64,000 nt of DNA from contig NC_067474.1 in NCBI RefSeq assembly GCF_947179515.1, positions 86,622,824 through 86,686,823 on the forward strand, read 5' to 3'. This DNA comes from Apodemus sylvaticus. Lineage: Eukaryota; Chordata; Mammalia; Rodentia; Muridae. How positions within the stretch are numbered: position 1 is the stretch's first letter; each line of letters starts with the position of its first letter. Position numbers and translations under genes: made by a program. A model generated the notes under the pieces. The model searched no databases and was not told the DNA's origin. It saw only the letters and a list, made by a program, of their open reading frames with translations. Positions 42,476 through 53,299 of the stretch are shown in pieces.

Positions 42476-44925
42476 TTCGATATAATTTATTTACATTTCA
42501 AATGATTTCCCCTTTTCTAGCCCCCCCCCCACTCCCCGAAAGTCCCGTAAGCCCCCTTCTCTTCCCCTGTCCTCCCACCCACCCCTTCCCACTTCCCCGT
42601 TCTGGTTTTGCCGAATACTGTTTCACTGAGTCTTTCCAGAACCAGGGGCCACTCCTCCTTTCTTCTTGTACCTCATTTGATGTGTGGATTATGTTTTGGG
42701 TATTCCAGTTTTCTAGGTTAATATCCACTTATTAGTGAGTGCATACCATGAGTCACCTTTTGAGTCTGGGTTACCTCACTTAGTATGATGTTCTCTAGCT
42801 CCATCCATTTGCCTAAGAATTTCATGAATTCATTGTTTCTAATGGCTGAATAGTACTCCATTGTGTAGATATGCCACATTTTTTGCATCCACTCTTCTGT
42901 TGAGGGACACCTGGGTTCTTTCCAGCATCTGGCAATTATAAATAGGGCTGCTATGAACATAGTAGGGCATGTATCCTTATTACATGGTGGGGAATCCTCT
43001 GGGTATATGCCCAGGAGTGGTATAGCAGGATCTTCTGGAAGTGAGGTGCCCAGTTTTCGGAGGAACCGCCAGACTGATTTCCAGAGTGGTTGTACCAATT
43101 TGCAACCCCACCAGCAGTGGAGGAGTGTTCCTCTTTCTCCACACCCTCTCCAACACCTGCTGTCTCCTGAATTTTTAATCTTAGCCATTCTGACAGGTGT
43201 AAGATGAAATCTTAGAGTTGTTTTGATTTGCATTTCCCTAATGACTAATGAAGTTGAGCATTTTTTAAGATGCTTCTCCGCCATCCGAAGTTCTTCAGGT
43301 GAGAATTCTTTGTTTAACTCTGTACCCCATTTTTTAATAGGGTTGTTCAGTTTTCTGGAGTCTAACTTCTTGAGTTCTTTATATATATTGGATATTAGCC
43401 CTCTATCTGATGTAGGATTGGTGAAGATCTTTTCCCAATTTGTTGGTTGCCGATCTGTCCTCTTGATGGTGTCCTTTGCCTTACAGAAACTCTGTAACCT
43501 TATGAGGTCCCATTTGTCAATTCTTGCTCTTAGAGCATACGCTATTGGTGTTCTGTTCAGAAACTTTCTCCCTGTACCGATGTCCTCAAGGGTCTTCCCC
43601 AGTTTCTTTTCTATTAGCTTCAGAGTGTCTGGCTTTATGTGGAGGTCCTTGATCCATTTGGATTTGAGCTTAGTACAAGGAGACAAGGATGGATCAATTC
43701 GCATTCTTCTGCATGCTGACCTCCAGTTGAACCAGCACCATTTGTTGAAAAGGCTATCTTTTTTCCATTGGATGTTTTCAGCCTCTTTGTCGAGGATCAA
43801 GTGGCCATAGGTGTGTGGGTTCATTTCTGGATCTTCAATCCTGTTCCATTGATCCTCCTGCCTGTCACTGTACCAATACCATGCAGTTTTTAACACTATT
43901 GCTCTGTAGTATTGCTTGAGGTCAGGGATACTGATTCCCCCAGATTTTCTTTTGTTGCTGAGAATAGTTTTAGCTATCCTGGGTTTTTTGTTGTTCCAGA
44001 TGAATTTGATAATTGCTCTTTCTAACTCTGTGAAGAATTGAGTTGGGATTTTGATGGGTATTGCATTGAATCTGTATAGTGCTTTAGGCAAAATGGCCAT
44101 TTTAACTATATTGATTCTACCGATCCATGAGCATGGGAGGTTTTCCCATTTTTTGAGGTCTTCTTCCATTTCCTTCTTCAGAGTCTTGAAGTTCTTGTCA
44201 TACAGATCTTTCGCATGTTTGGTAAGAGTCACCCCAAGATACTTTATACTGTTTGTGGCTATTGTGAAGGGGGTCATTTCCCTAATTTCTTTCTCAGCCT
44301 GCTTATCCTTTGAGTATAGGAAGGCCACTGATTTGCTTGAGTCTGCTGTGCTAACAATCTCTTGGGCGGGTTGACTCACAGATGGCCCACCAAGCCGCCC
44401 AGTTCTTGGGGTCAGTCCTGTGCCTTTTGGGGCCTAGACTCCCGCTTTGTTAGCCTCAGGCTATGCTTGTTATGGCTCTGCACTCCAGAGCTCTCTGTCG
44501 TCCTGCAGGCAAAATGGTGGTGCGTGTGCAGGCCCAGGCAAAAATCTTCCTGGCTGGGTTGGTACCCCGATGGCCCCCCGAACAGCCCAGGGCCTGGGTG
44601 CAGGCCAACGCCCGTCGGGCTCAGACCCCTGCGGTGTTGGCCTCGAATTATGTTTGTGTACCTCAGTCTGTCCGATCTCTGGAGTACGAAACCAAGATGG
44701 AGATGAGCCTCTCCTGACTGGCGGGAGGCCGAGTTCTGAAATGGCTTCCGTGCAGCGGAAGGCGCTGCACAACCGCAGCTGCTTGCCGCCCGGCTGGTCA
44801 GCGAAGGTCAGTGGTCATGGGCGCAGGGCCTAACTGGACCCTGTGTCACCTTGGTTCCACTGCTGATGGCCCTTCAGCTGGACCAGCCACTGCTGCACTG
44901 CCACCGCCGCTGCCGCCGCCGCAGC
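42476..44925 (-). mobile_element. Young L1 with internal deletion, antisense
   Basis: 3' UTR (42,476-42,717) and the 3' half of ORF2 are nearly identical to the full-length L1. At 44,339-44,342 the sequence jumps from ORF2 straight to 5' UTR. Relative to the full-length element about 4,053 bp are missing, covering the rest of the 5' UTR, ORF1 and the first half of ORF2 including FADD. The junction carries the 4-bp microhomology 'gagt'. The 5' end reaches the CCG-rich L1 start at about 44,925. It has a longer T tail than the first copy and different flanks, so it is a separate insertion, into the old L1. Confidence 0.93.
42718..44379 (-). pseudogene. Chimeric ORF: L1 5' UTR + intact ORF2 C-terminal half
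   Basis: A 553-codon uninterrupted frame. The first dozen codons (MSQPAQEIVSTAD) come from 5' UTR. From [11 protein letters not shown] it is ORF2 after the RT palm, through the thumb and C-terminal cysteine-rich domain, to the normal end LISGY. The endonuclease and the FADD catalytic motif are absent, so reverse transcription is not expected. That this half is still open, while the sister copy has four breaks over the same span, suggests a recent insertion. Expression is not shown. Confidence 0.9.
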
Positions 44926-45330
44926 CTCCCTTTTTGTCGTCTCTTAATTCCTTCAGTTCTTTGATGAAGTTAATGTTTGTTTTTTGTCTTTTTAAAATTT
45001 ATGTCCTGTGGTTTGTCTGGGTAATTCTCATTGGCAAACAGTTCTTTGGTCCTGGTGCATTTTAGAAAAAATATATACTGACTTGCTCTTCACATTGTTG
45101 TTTTTTGGGGTTGTGATCTGGGCATGTGTATCTCTTTTGTTAGTTCTAATTCACTCCATACCTTGCAGAAGGAACTAAGAAGCCTGGCCGGGTGAAGAGG
45201 TTTAGATACTATTGGGAAGTTTATAAGCAAAAGGGACCTGTGGGTGTTGGCAGAAAGAGTATGTCCAGCCCAGACTATGGGGTTGGTACTGGGTAGGAAA
45301 GGCTAGGAGACGATTGGAACTCTGTTGTAA
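44926..45330 (-). mobile_element. Probable continuation of old L1 (ORF1/5' region)
   Basis: 'tcgtctcttaattccttcag' and 'ttctttgatgaagttaatg' look like antisense L1 ORF1 coiled-coil sequence; 'ggaactaagaagcctggcc' resembles old L1 5' sequence. This fits the young L1 having inserted within the old element. Confidence 0.4.
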
Positions 45331-46663
45331 TATTTTTATGTAGTCTATCTTTTTGTTTTGTTTGTTTTTTTCTTTTTTGACCTTCTTGCATTATATATTT
45401 GTAAACAGCAGTTGTTCAGGCCAACTTTTTATACATTGTCCCTTTAGAATCCATCAGATCTAGGTAGTTTTAATAGATTGTATTATGCATTTTAGTTTGT
45501 TATATGGCTATTATATTGAGTTATATGGCTATTATATTGCAGTTCTGTTACTTCTAAATTTAATAGCATGATGCAGCTTAATATGTAGATGGGAGTTTGG
45601 TCACCCTAGGATCCATCATCTCTCCAAGTGTATGTAATTATGCCTTTGAGGACCCATTCTTCATCTTTCCAGCTAATGATTTGAAAGACATGTTGCTTTC
45701 TTTGGACCTGAAAAATCTTCATATACTTGGCCTCCCAAATGCTTTGCTCTGACTACTTGTGGGAACATGGAGTAGTATGGGAAGCTAGACCCTAGTATAC
45801 TAGGTCTTAAATAGTTGGAGAGAAGTATAGTACAGGGGTAGTCCTGCTGATGCTCACTATTTCACGTCGTTGCCATCATCAATTAATGAATGTTTGAGAT
45901 TAGGGAAATTAGATAATGTTTGGGACCCTGTCTCAGGATGGTTGGGGATCCTTTGAATACTTTGGATAATCACCTAATAGAATGTTAATCTAAGTAAGGT
46001 CAAAGACTTTCCTCAGAAGTGTTAAATTATCCTCTGTACTAGGAAAGATAACTCTACCCAGTATTTGTGGTTTTTAAGGGGCCAAACGCCAGTAGTAGGA
46101 CAGGGTATCCTATCTGATTATAGGGCTCATAGGGATTCAGATCTCAGGCTTCCCACCATCATTGATAGCACATATAGGTTTCTTTACATACATAGTAAGA
46201 TGATACTTTTAGTCTGGGGAACAGTTTCTGCCAGCTCCAGGGACTGTCTTTTTTTTTTTTTTTTTTCTGGAAGAACTGGGAGAGGCCTTACTTTTATTAC
46301 CTCCTTAAAGAAATGACAAACTTCATGGGATGATGCTTTTTAGAAATTAGTGACATCTTTGAAGTCCAATGTAACTCTAGGGTACTAATCTTGCCTGTTT
46401 ATATATAGTCCCATTCTGTAGCATCTTTTACATTTAGGCTTTCCCAGGTCAAGGATGATGAAGTTAACAGTATTATATGGCCTCAAGTGACAGTCTAGTG
46501 ACACATTTCTGGAGGAGTGGTGTTGTTGTACCTTTACCCTGCCAGGTGGCCCTGGTACCACAATACCAATGGCATTGTGTTCTTTATCAGTGTTAAACCT
46601 AGCCCACCAAACAGGTGTAGAGCATTCAAATACGTTATTGTCATTGAGCCTGAATTTCTTTTC
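45331..46663. other. Unassigned; possible retroviral remnant
   Basis: No family is firmly recognised. Its position beyond the 3' end of the antisense integrase remnant (47,540-48,680) would fit a decayed env region, but no motif supports it. A T run lies at 46,248-46,266. Confidence 0.3.
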
Positions 46664-46677
46664 TTAGGCTAAGTTTT

Positions 46678-46927
46678 TTTCTCTTTTCTTAATTATTTTA
46701 TTTACATTCTGAATGCTGTCTCCTCCTGGACCTGGTTCCAGAGTTCTTCATTCCATACTCCTTCCCCTTTACTTCTGAGAGGATGCTCTCCCCACCCCAC
46801 CTCATCCCTTCACCTGTCCCCACCCTACCCTAACCCTTCTCTGGGGCATTAGGTTTATACAGGATTAGGTGCATCCTCTCCAACTGAGGCCAGACAAGGT
46901 AGTCCTCTGCTCCGTATGTCATGGGGG
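46678..46927 (-). mobile_element. 5'-truncated L1 3' UTR, antisense, with TSD
   Basis: A 250-bp insertion: 'attattttatttacattctg', 'cctcctggacctggttccag', 'cctctccaactgaggccaga'. It is flanked by the perfect 14-bp duplication 'ttaggctaagtttt' (46,664-46,677 and 46,928-46,941). Confidence 0.95.
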
Positions 46928-46941
46928 TTAGGCTAAGTTTT

Positions 46942-47539
46942 GACATGATAGAATATCTGTATGGTGGGTGACAGCATATGGCTATGTTTTCATGGTTTCA
47001 TGTTCATAAAAATACAGTATTATTTTTCTTGGGTTAATGATTTGGGATTAGTTAGAACACTCCTTTTGTAGGTCCCCTACATATCCAGACATTTTTTTGG
47101 TTGAGTAGTGAGATCAAAATAGGTTTCTTTGGTTTTTCTGCTAGCAGATAGAACAAGTAGTTTTATTGTGCCTGTAACTTTTCCCATTGCAAGAGAAATA
47201 TGTATGTTAGAATAAGAGTTAGCTAGGCCAAGGTCGTGTTGTGTAGTATGGATATAAGGTTATAAGAGGAACATTCTGAAACCATTAGAAGCAACAAGCA
47301 GTACTTTTATATTCTGTCCAGAAAATAAAAAGAGTGCTAATAAGAATATTTCATTATGAATTCAGCTGTCTATAGCCACTAAACCTATAGTAAAAACCTG
47401 GCCAAGAACTACAGTAGTCAATATAGAACTTGGGAGCAATGCATAAAAATAGGAGAACAAATACAGAAATAAAAAATTATTTTTATTTCATTATCTGAAG
47501 TACTCCTCCTTATTCTTCTACTGTGCAAGAATTAGCTTC
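46942..47539. other. Unassigned
   Basis: AT-rich; may belong to the same retroviral remnant as the next feature. No motif is seen. Confidence 0.35.
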
Positions 47540-48680
47540 CAGGGTAACTAAAGTAGGTCCTCTGGGGGCATGCAGGGCCCCAAATGTCTTCCTCAGGAGA
47601 GTAACTATGCATTGGGTTGATCCATTACAAGTGTATTCTCAGTCACAATTAACTCTGCTGTGGTGATTCCAAAGTACAAACCTCACTACATTGTGGGTGG
47701 GAAAAATGAAAGTGAATGGACCTCTTCAAAGAGGCTTTGGGGATTGGAAACATTTTTAGCTATACATCATCTCCTGGTTCAAAGGATGGACATCTGAAAT
47801 TAAAAACAAGTATCTATTCCTAACCCAATGGGCAGTGCCAAGCATCTCAAAAGCAATGTTGTAAGACTCTGAGATCCCACCACTACCACCTGCTTCTAAC
47901 AATAGAGGAAGGGCAACCATGTAGAATGTCTTAAAGAGATAATCCTGTCTGCCTGTTACAGCTCTATTTCATATTTAACAAAAGAAGTGGCAACAACTAA
48001 TCCCATTTTGGTTGGTTTTCCTGATATAGTATATTTAGTAACAGTTTAAGGTCTTGCTCTTACTCCACCTTCCCAGAACTCTGGGGATGTTACAACATCT
48101 TTAATTTCCAGCTTTAACTATTTAGCACCATTGCACCATCTTAGCCAGTAAAGCTGGCCCATTATCTGATCCTTAGGTGATTGGAATTCCAAACTGGGAA
48201 ATTATTTCCTTTTAACACATTTGGGGTGGGGTACAGATAGTATTGGTATTTTGTAATTATCTGTTGGAGTTGTGAAACCAAACACATATAAAACACCACT
48301 CCAATATATATATATAATGAGTTCCAGCATGTATTTTTCTGGCATTTAAAAAGGAGACTTTTAGTTTCTTATTTTTATTATTTTGCTATTTTTAATTTAC
48401 CAATTAGTGCTGATTTTGCTTGTATAGTGCCAAATACTAAGGGAAATGACCTTCCTCAGCTCTAGTCTTTGAGTCACCACTTTTAGGCTCCCTACAGACA
48501 CAATGAAATCCACAAACATATTATTGAGCATCAAGGTGTGTTTTAATTTCAGTCCAAAGGCAGTGGCAACCCCTTTCCTTTAATAATGATGAGGCCAGAA
48601 AAGATGAATACTTCTAGCAATCCAACAGTGATGAGATGAAGCAAAATAAACTCTGTGGAACTGTAAGTGAAATTGAACCT
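47540..48680 (-). pseudogene. Class I ERV (gammaretrovirus-like) integrase remnant, antisense
   Basis: On the minus strand a decayed pol integrase region is readable in pieces. Near 48,160-48,205 'FGIP' is followed by the catalytic-core signature SDNGPA. Upstream (about 48,590-48,625) a diverged block corresponds to the core strand around the first catalytic aspartate. Downstream (about 47,835-47,865) 'AFEMLGT' corresponds to the conserved FEILYG-type motif. Multiple stops and frameshifts occur, so no protein is possible. Motif order and spacing fit integrase of class I endogenous retroviruses. LTRs were not identified. Confidence 0.65.
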
Positions 48681-49027
48681 TTCTAGCTGTTCAACCAATA
48701 GTTGTCACCACCTCTAAAAAGAAACTTATTTTCCAAAGGTCAAGTAAAGGGATCATCCATGTTAACCCTAAAGAGACGTGCAAGGCTTTCAATACTATCC
48801 TGTGTTAAAGATGGCAAATGAGAATCAGCAAGTCCATTCAGTCAAACACATTGGATCTCCTGAGTCCACCCCTGCAGACAAAAGAAGTGTTGTCCAGACT
48901 ATAGGTAGTATTAGCATTTTCTTACTCTTGAGCATAAAGACATGTTTCCAGGCTGATGTCCTTAAATGGGTCAAATCCCAATGCCTGCTGCATACATTTA
49001 AAGTTTTTCAATAATAAACTTATTTGA
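48681..49027. other. Unassigned
   Basis: Possibly further decayed retroviral pol. No supported feature; the 78-codon + frame here has no recognised family. Confidence 0.35.
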
Positions 49028-49390
49028 TGCATGTGCTGGCCAATTTTATGTCAACTTAACTCAAGCCCAAATCATTTGGGAAGAGCGAATGTCAATTCAG
49101 AAAATCTACCTAAGCTTGGAGTGCATTAATGATTGATGTGGACCAGCCTAGCTCACTATCTGCAGTACCACCCCTGCACAGGAGATGCTGCTATGAGAAA
49201 ACAGGATGAACAACCAAAAGGAGCAAGACAGTAAGCAGCACTCCTCCATGGTCTCTGTATCCAGGTTCCTGCTCTGCTTGAGTTTCTCCCCTGACTTCCT
49301 CAGTGAAGAACTATGATGTGGAACTGTAAGTAAAATCACACCTTTCCTCCAAAGTTAATTTTGGTTATTGTGTTTGTAGTTGTTTTAATA
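49028..49390 (+). repeat. Rodent dispersed repeat, 'gctggccaattttatgtcaa' type
   Basis: 'gtgctggccaattttatgtc', 'cccaaatcatttgggaagag', 'taatgattgatgtggaccag', 'gtaagcagcactcctccatg' and 'gaactatgatgtggaactgt' follow the order of a very common mouse repeat. I am not sure of its family name. Confidence 0.55.
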
Positions 49391-49760
49391 AGAATGGACC
49401 CCAGTGGTTTACAGATTTGACTTAGTCATCAGGGAGTGGCACTAGTTGGGAGGGATTAGGAGGTGTGGCCTTGTTAGAATAGATGTGACCTTGTTGGAGG
49501 AAGTGTTTAACTAACTTAAGTGTTTAAGTCAGACCCAGTGGCATTCTCCCAGCTGCCCACAAATCCAGAGGTAAAACTCTCAGCTGCCTTTCTAGTACCA
49601 TGTCTGCCTGCATGCCACCATGCTTTGTATCCAGCTAAAAATGAACCAAATCTCTGAAATTGTAAACTGAAATTGAAATTCCAGTTAAATGAGCTCATGA
49701 TGTCTCTTCACAGCAATAGAACACTGACTAATTTATCACAGCAGTATTTTATCACAGCGG
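49391..49760 (-). mobile_element. URR1-like rodent repeat, antisense
   Basis: 'gggagtggcactagttggg', 'ggtgtggccttgttagaata', 'ccatgtctgcctgcatgcca' and 'gtctcttcacagcaatagaa' are the antisense of the head seen at 27,201 and of 12,050-12,270. Confidence 0.6.
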
Positions 49761-49774
49761 TAAAACCCCTAAGA

Positions 49775-49965
49775 CAATGTGTATGATATTCTGTCTGTAC
49801 AAATGTGTATGTATCTCATGAGTGCCTTTAGTTCAAAAGAGGACTTCAGATCCCCCTGAACTGAAGATCAAGGTCGTTATGACCCACTATGTGAGTGCTA
49901 GGAATCAAACGCTGAATCTCCATGTGAGCAATCAGTGATCTTAATCTCTAAGCCATCTATCTAAA
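49775..49965 (-). mobile_element. Degenerate B3-like SINE, antisense
   Basis: 'gtatgtatctcatgagtgcc', 'gatccccctgaactgaagat', 'tatgtgagtgctaggaatca', 'ctctaagccatctatctaaa'. Confidence 0.6.
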
Positions 49966-50469
49966 CCCTGCCAAAAGATGTAAAGGGGCCAGCTTGAAGT
50001 CGCTCCTGTTGAGGGGATGCTGTGTTCCCATTTAGTGTCCTTCCTCTGTTTGTGCTGCCTTTGCAGCCTTGCCCACTTTCCAGCCCAATGTAGTAGTCTT
50101 AAGAGTGGCCAGGACAGTGTGAGTCTTCTGGATTGATAAAATCTGGGGTAAGGGCCATGGGAATAATTACCATTTATCTCTCCTGGGAAATAGCTCCATT
50201 TTAAATTTTAAACCAAGCATTTTCACTCTGTGAGCAATTAAATTCTCACAATACTGATGAGAAGGTTTCATTCATCATCTTGTACCACCAATGTTTTTGT
50301 TTGTTTTATTTTCCCTTTCAGTTCTCTCATCTACAAACTGATGGTGCTCAATGCTCCCTGTGGACCTTTTCAACTCTGAAGTTTCAGAAGGAATTAGGAT
50401 ACCACGGGTTTTTTTTTCTTGGAAATACTTGTGAATAAGAATGAAGGTTATCACATAATAATAAACAAC
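49966..50469. other. Unassigned
   Basis: No supported feature. Confidence 0.45.
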
Positions 50470-52890
50470 AAGATATAATAAAATCAACAAGGTAGATAAA
50501 CCCCTAGCTAAAGTAACTAAAGGGCACACCCAGAGGCAGTATCCAAATTAACAAAATCAGAAATGAAAAGGGAGACATAACAACACAAACTGAGGAAATT
50601 AGAAAAAAAAAATTCAGATCCTACAAAAGCCTATACTCAACAAAATTGGAAAATCTAGATGAAATGGATCACTTTCTTGATAGATATCATGAACTAAAGT
50701 TAAATCAAGAGCTGGTAAACTATCTAAACAGGCCTATATCCCCTAAGGAAATAGAAGAAATCATTAAAAACCTCTCAAAAAAAAAAAATCCCAGGTGCAG
50801 ATGGCCTTAGTGCTAATACGAACATTCCTCAAACTATTCCATAAAATATAAGGAACATTACCTAATTCATTCTAAACCACACAAGGATCCAACAATAAAT
50901 GAGAACTTGAGAACAATTTCGCTTATGAATATCAGTGCAAAAATACTCAATAAAATTCTTAAAAACTGAATCCAGGAACATAGCAAACCAATCATTCATC
51001 AAGACCAAGTAGGCTTCATCTCAGGGATGCAAGACTGGTTCAATATATAAAAATCCATTAGCATAATCTACCTTATAAACAAACTCAAAGAAAAGAAATC
51101 ACATGATCATCTAATTAAATGTTGAACAGGCCTTTGACAAAATGCAACACCCTTTTATGTTAAAAGTACTAGAGAGATCAAGAATTCAAGGCCCATACCT
51201 AAACTTAATTAAGGCAATATACAGCAAGCCAACAGCCAATATCAAATTAAATGGAGAGAAACTTGAAGCAATCCTACTAAAATCGTGGACAATACAAGAA
51301 TGCCCATTCTCCCTTTATCTATTCAATATGTACTCGAAGATCTAGTTAGAGCAATAGGAGAACAAGGAGATACAAATTGGCAAAGAAGTCAAGGTTATCA
51401 CTATTTGCAGATGATATGATAATAAGCAACCCAGAAAATTCTACCAGAGAACTTCTACAGCTTATAAACAACTTCAGCAAAGTGCCTGGATATAAGAGAA
51501 ACTCAAATAAATCAGTAGCCTTCCTTTGTACAAATGATAAATGAGCAGATAAAGAAATTAGGGAAACAACTCCCTTTACAATAGTCATAAACAATATAAA
51601 ATATCTTTGGATAACTTTAACCAAACAAGTGAGAGATCTATAAATCAAGACCTTCAAATTTCTGAAGAAAGAAACTGAAGATGACCTGAGAAAATGGTGA
51701 GACTCCATTGCTCAAGGATTGGTAGAATTAACATAGTAAAAATGGCCATCCTACTGAAAGCAATCTATAGATTCACTGCGATCCCCATCAAAATTCCAAC
51801 ACAATTCTTCATAGAAAAGGGAAAAACAATTCTCAAATTCATCTGAAAAAACAAAAAATATCAAAAACAATTTTTAACAGTAAAAGAATTTCTGGGGGAA
51901 TCACCATCCTTGACCTTAAGCTATACATACCACAGAGCAATAGTGATAAAAACTGCATGGTATTGGTATGGAGACAGACACGTTGATCAATAGAATAGAC
52001 TTGAAGACCCAGAAATAAAGCCACATACTTATGGACACTTGGTCTTTGACAAAAAACAAAAATATACAGTGGAAAAAAGAAAGCATCTTCAATAAATGGT
52101 GATGGTCTAATTGGAAGTCTGTATGTAGAAAAATGAAAATATATCCATATTTGTCATCTTGTTCAAAGCTCAAGTCCAAGTGGACCAAGGACTCCACATA
52201 AAACCAGATACACTGATTCTAACATGCAAGAAAGTGGGAAAGGGTCTTGAACTCATTGGCATAGGGGAAATTAACTAAACAGGATTCTAGTGGCTTAGGT
52301 CTAAGATCAACACTTGACAAATGGGACCTCATGAAACTGAAAAGCTTCTGTGCTGCAAAGTACATAGTCAATAGGACAAATCAGCAACCTACAGATTGTG
52401 ACAAAAAAAAAACTTCACTAACTCCACATCTGATAGAGGACTAATATAAAAAAATATATAAAGAACTCAAGAAGCTAATCATCAAAAAAACCAAACAATC
52501 CAGTTGAAAAATGGAGTACAGAACTAAACAGAGAATTCACAAGGGATGAATCTTGAAAGGCCAAGAAGTACTTAAAGAAATGTTCAAAGTCCTTAGTGAT
52601 CAGGGAAATGTAAATCAAAACGACCTTGAGATACTACTTCACACCAATCAGAATATCAAAGTTAAAAAACTCTGGTGACAGCATTTGTTGGCAAAGAAGT
52701 GTAGAAAGAGGAACATTTTTCCATTGGTGGTAGGATTGCAAACTGGTACAACCACTCTGGAAATCAATCTGGAGATTACTCAGAAAATTGGAAATAGATC
52801 TACCTGAAGATCCAGCTAAACCACACTTGGGCATATACCCAAAAGATGCTCCAATGTGCCACAGTTGCACATGTTCCACTATGTTCACAG
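50470..52890 (+). mobile_element. L1 ORF2, sense, left part of a split element
   Basis: Sense ORF2 from about the 'gtagataaacccctagc' region through RT ('ctatttgcagatgatatgat' at 51,400-51,420, encoding LFADDM) to 'acatgttccactatgttcac'. Many stops and indels are present. It breaks at 'cagtgtcc', where an antisense L1 inserted, and resumes at 56,067. Confidence 0.9.
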
Positions 52891-52898
52891 TGTCCTTT

Positions 52899-53299
52899 TT
52901 TATTTGATATATTCTTTATTTCCATTTCAAATGATTTCCCCTTTCCTGAATCGCCCCTCCCTGAAAGTCCCATAAGCCCTCTCCTCTCCCCCTGTTCCCC
53001 AATCCACCCCCTTCCCACTTCGCTGTCCTGGTATTCCCCTACACTGCTGCACTGAGCCTTTCCAGGACCAGGAGCCACTCCTTCCTTTTTCTTGGGCATC
53101 ATTTGATATGTGAATTATGTCTTGTGTATTCCAAGCTTCTATGGCTAATATCCACTTATCAATGAGTGCTTACCATGAGTGTTCTTTTGAGACTGGGTTA
53201 CCTCACTTAGGATGATATTCTCCAGTTCCATCCATTTGTCTAAAGAATTTCATGAATTCATTGTTTTTTAATAACACCTGTTTTCTCCTGAGTTTTCTT
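52899..53299 (-). mobile_element. L1 3' end A, antisense, nested in sense L1
   Basis: T-rich start, then 3' UTR ('ttctttatttccatttcaaa', 'gcaccgagcc'-like segments, 'gtgtattccaagcttctatg') and the ORF2 end ('ggttacctcacttaggatga'). The flanks 'cagtgtcc' (52,889-52,896) and 'cagtgtcc' (56,069-56,076) point to one target-site duplication around the whole antisense block 52,899-56,066. Confidence 0.75.

Noticed and set aside
44339..44342. Spliced-L1 (intron-like) origin of the internal deletion
   Set aside because: No GT...AG boundaries at the joint; microhomology fits better.
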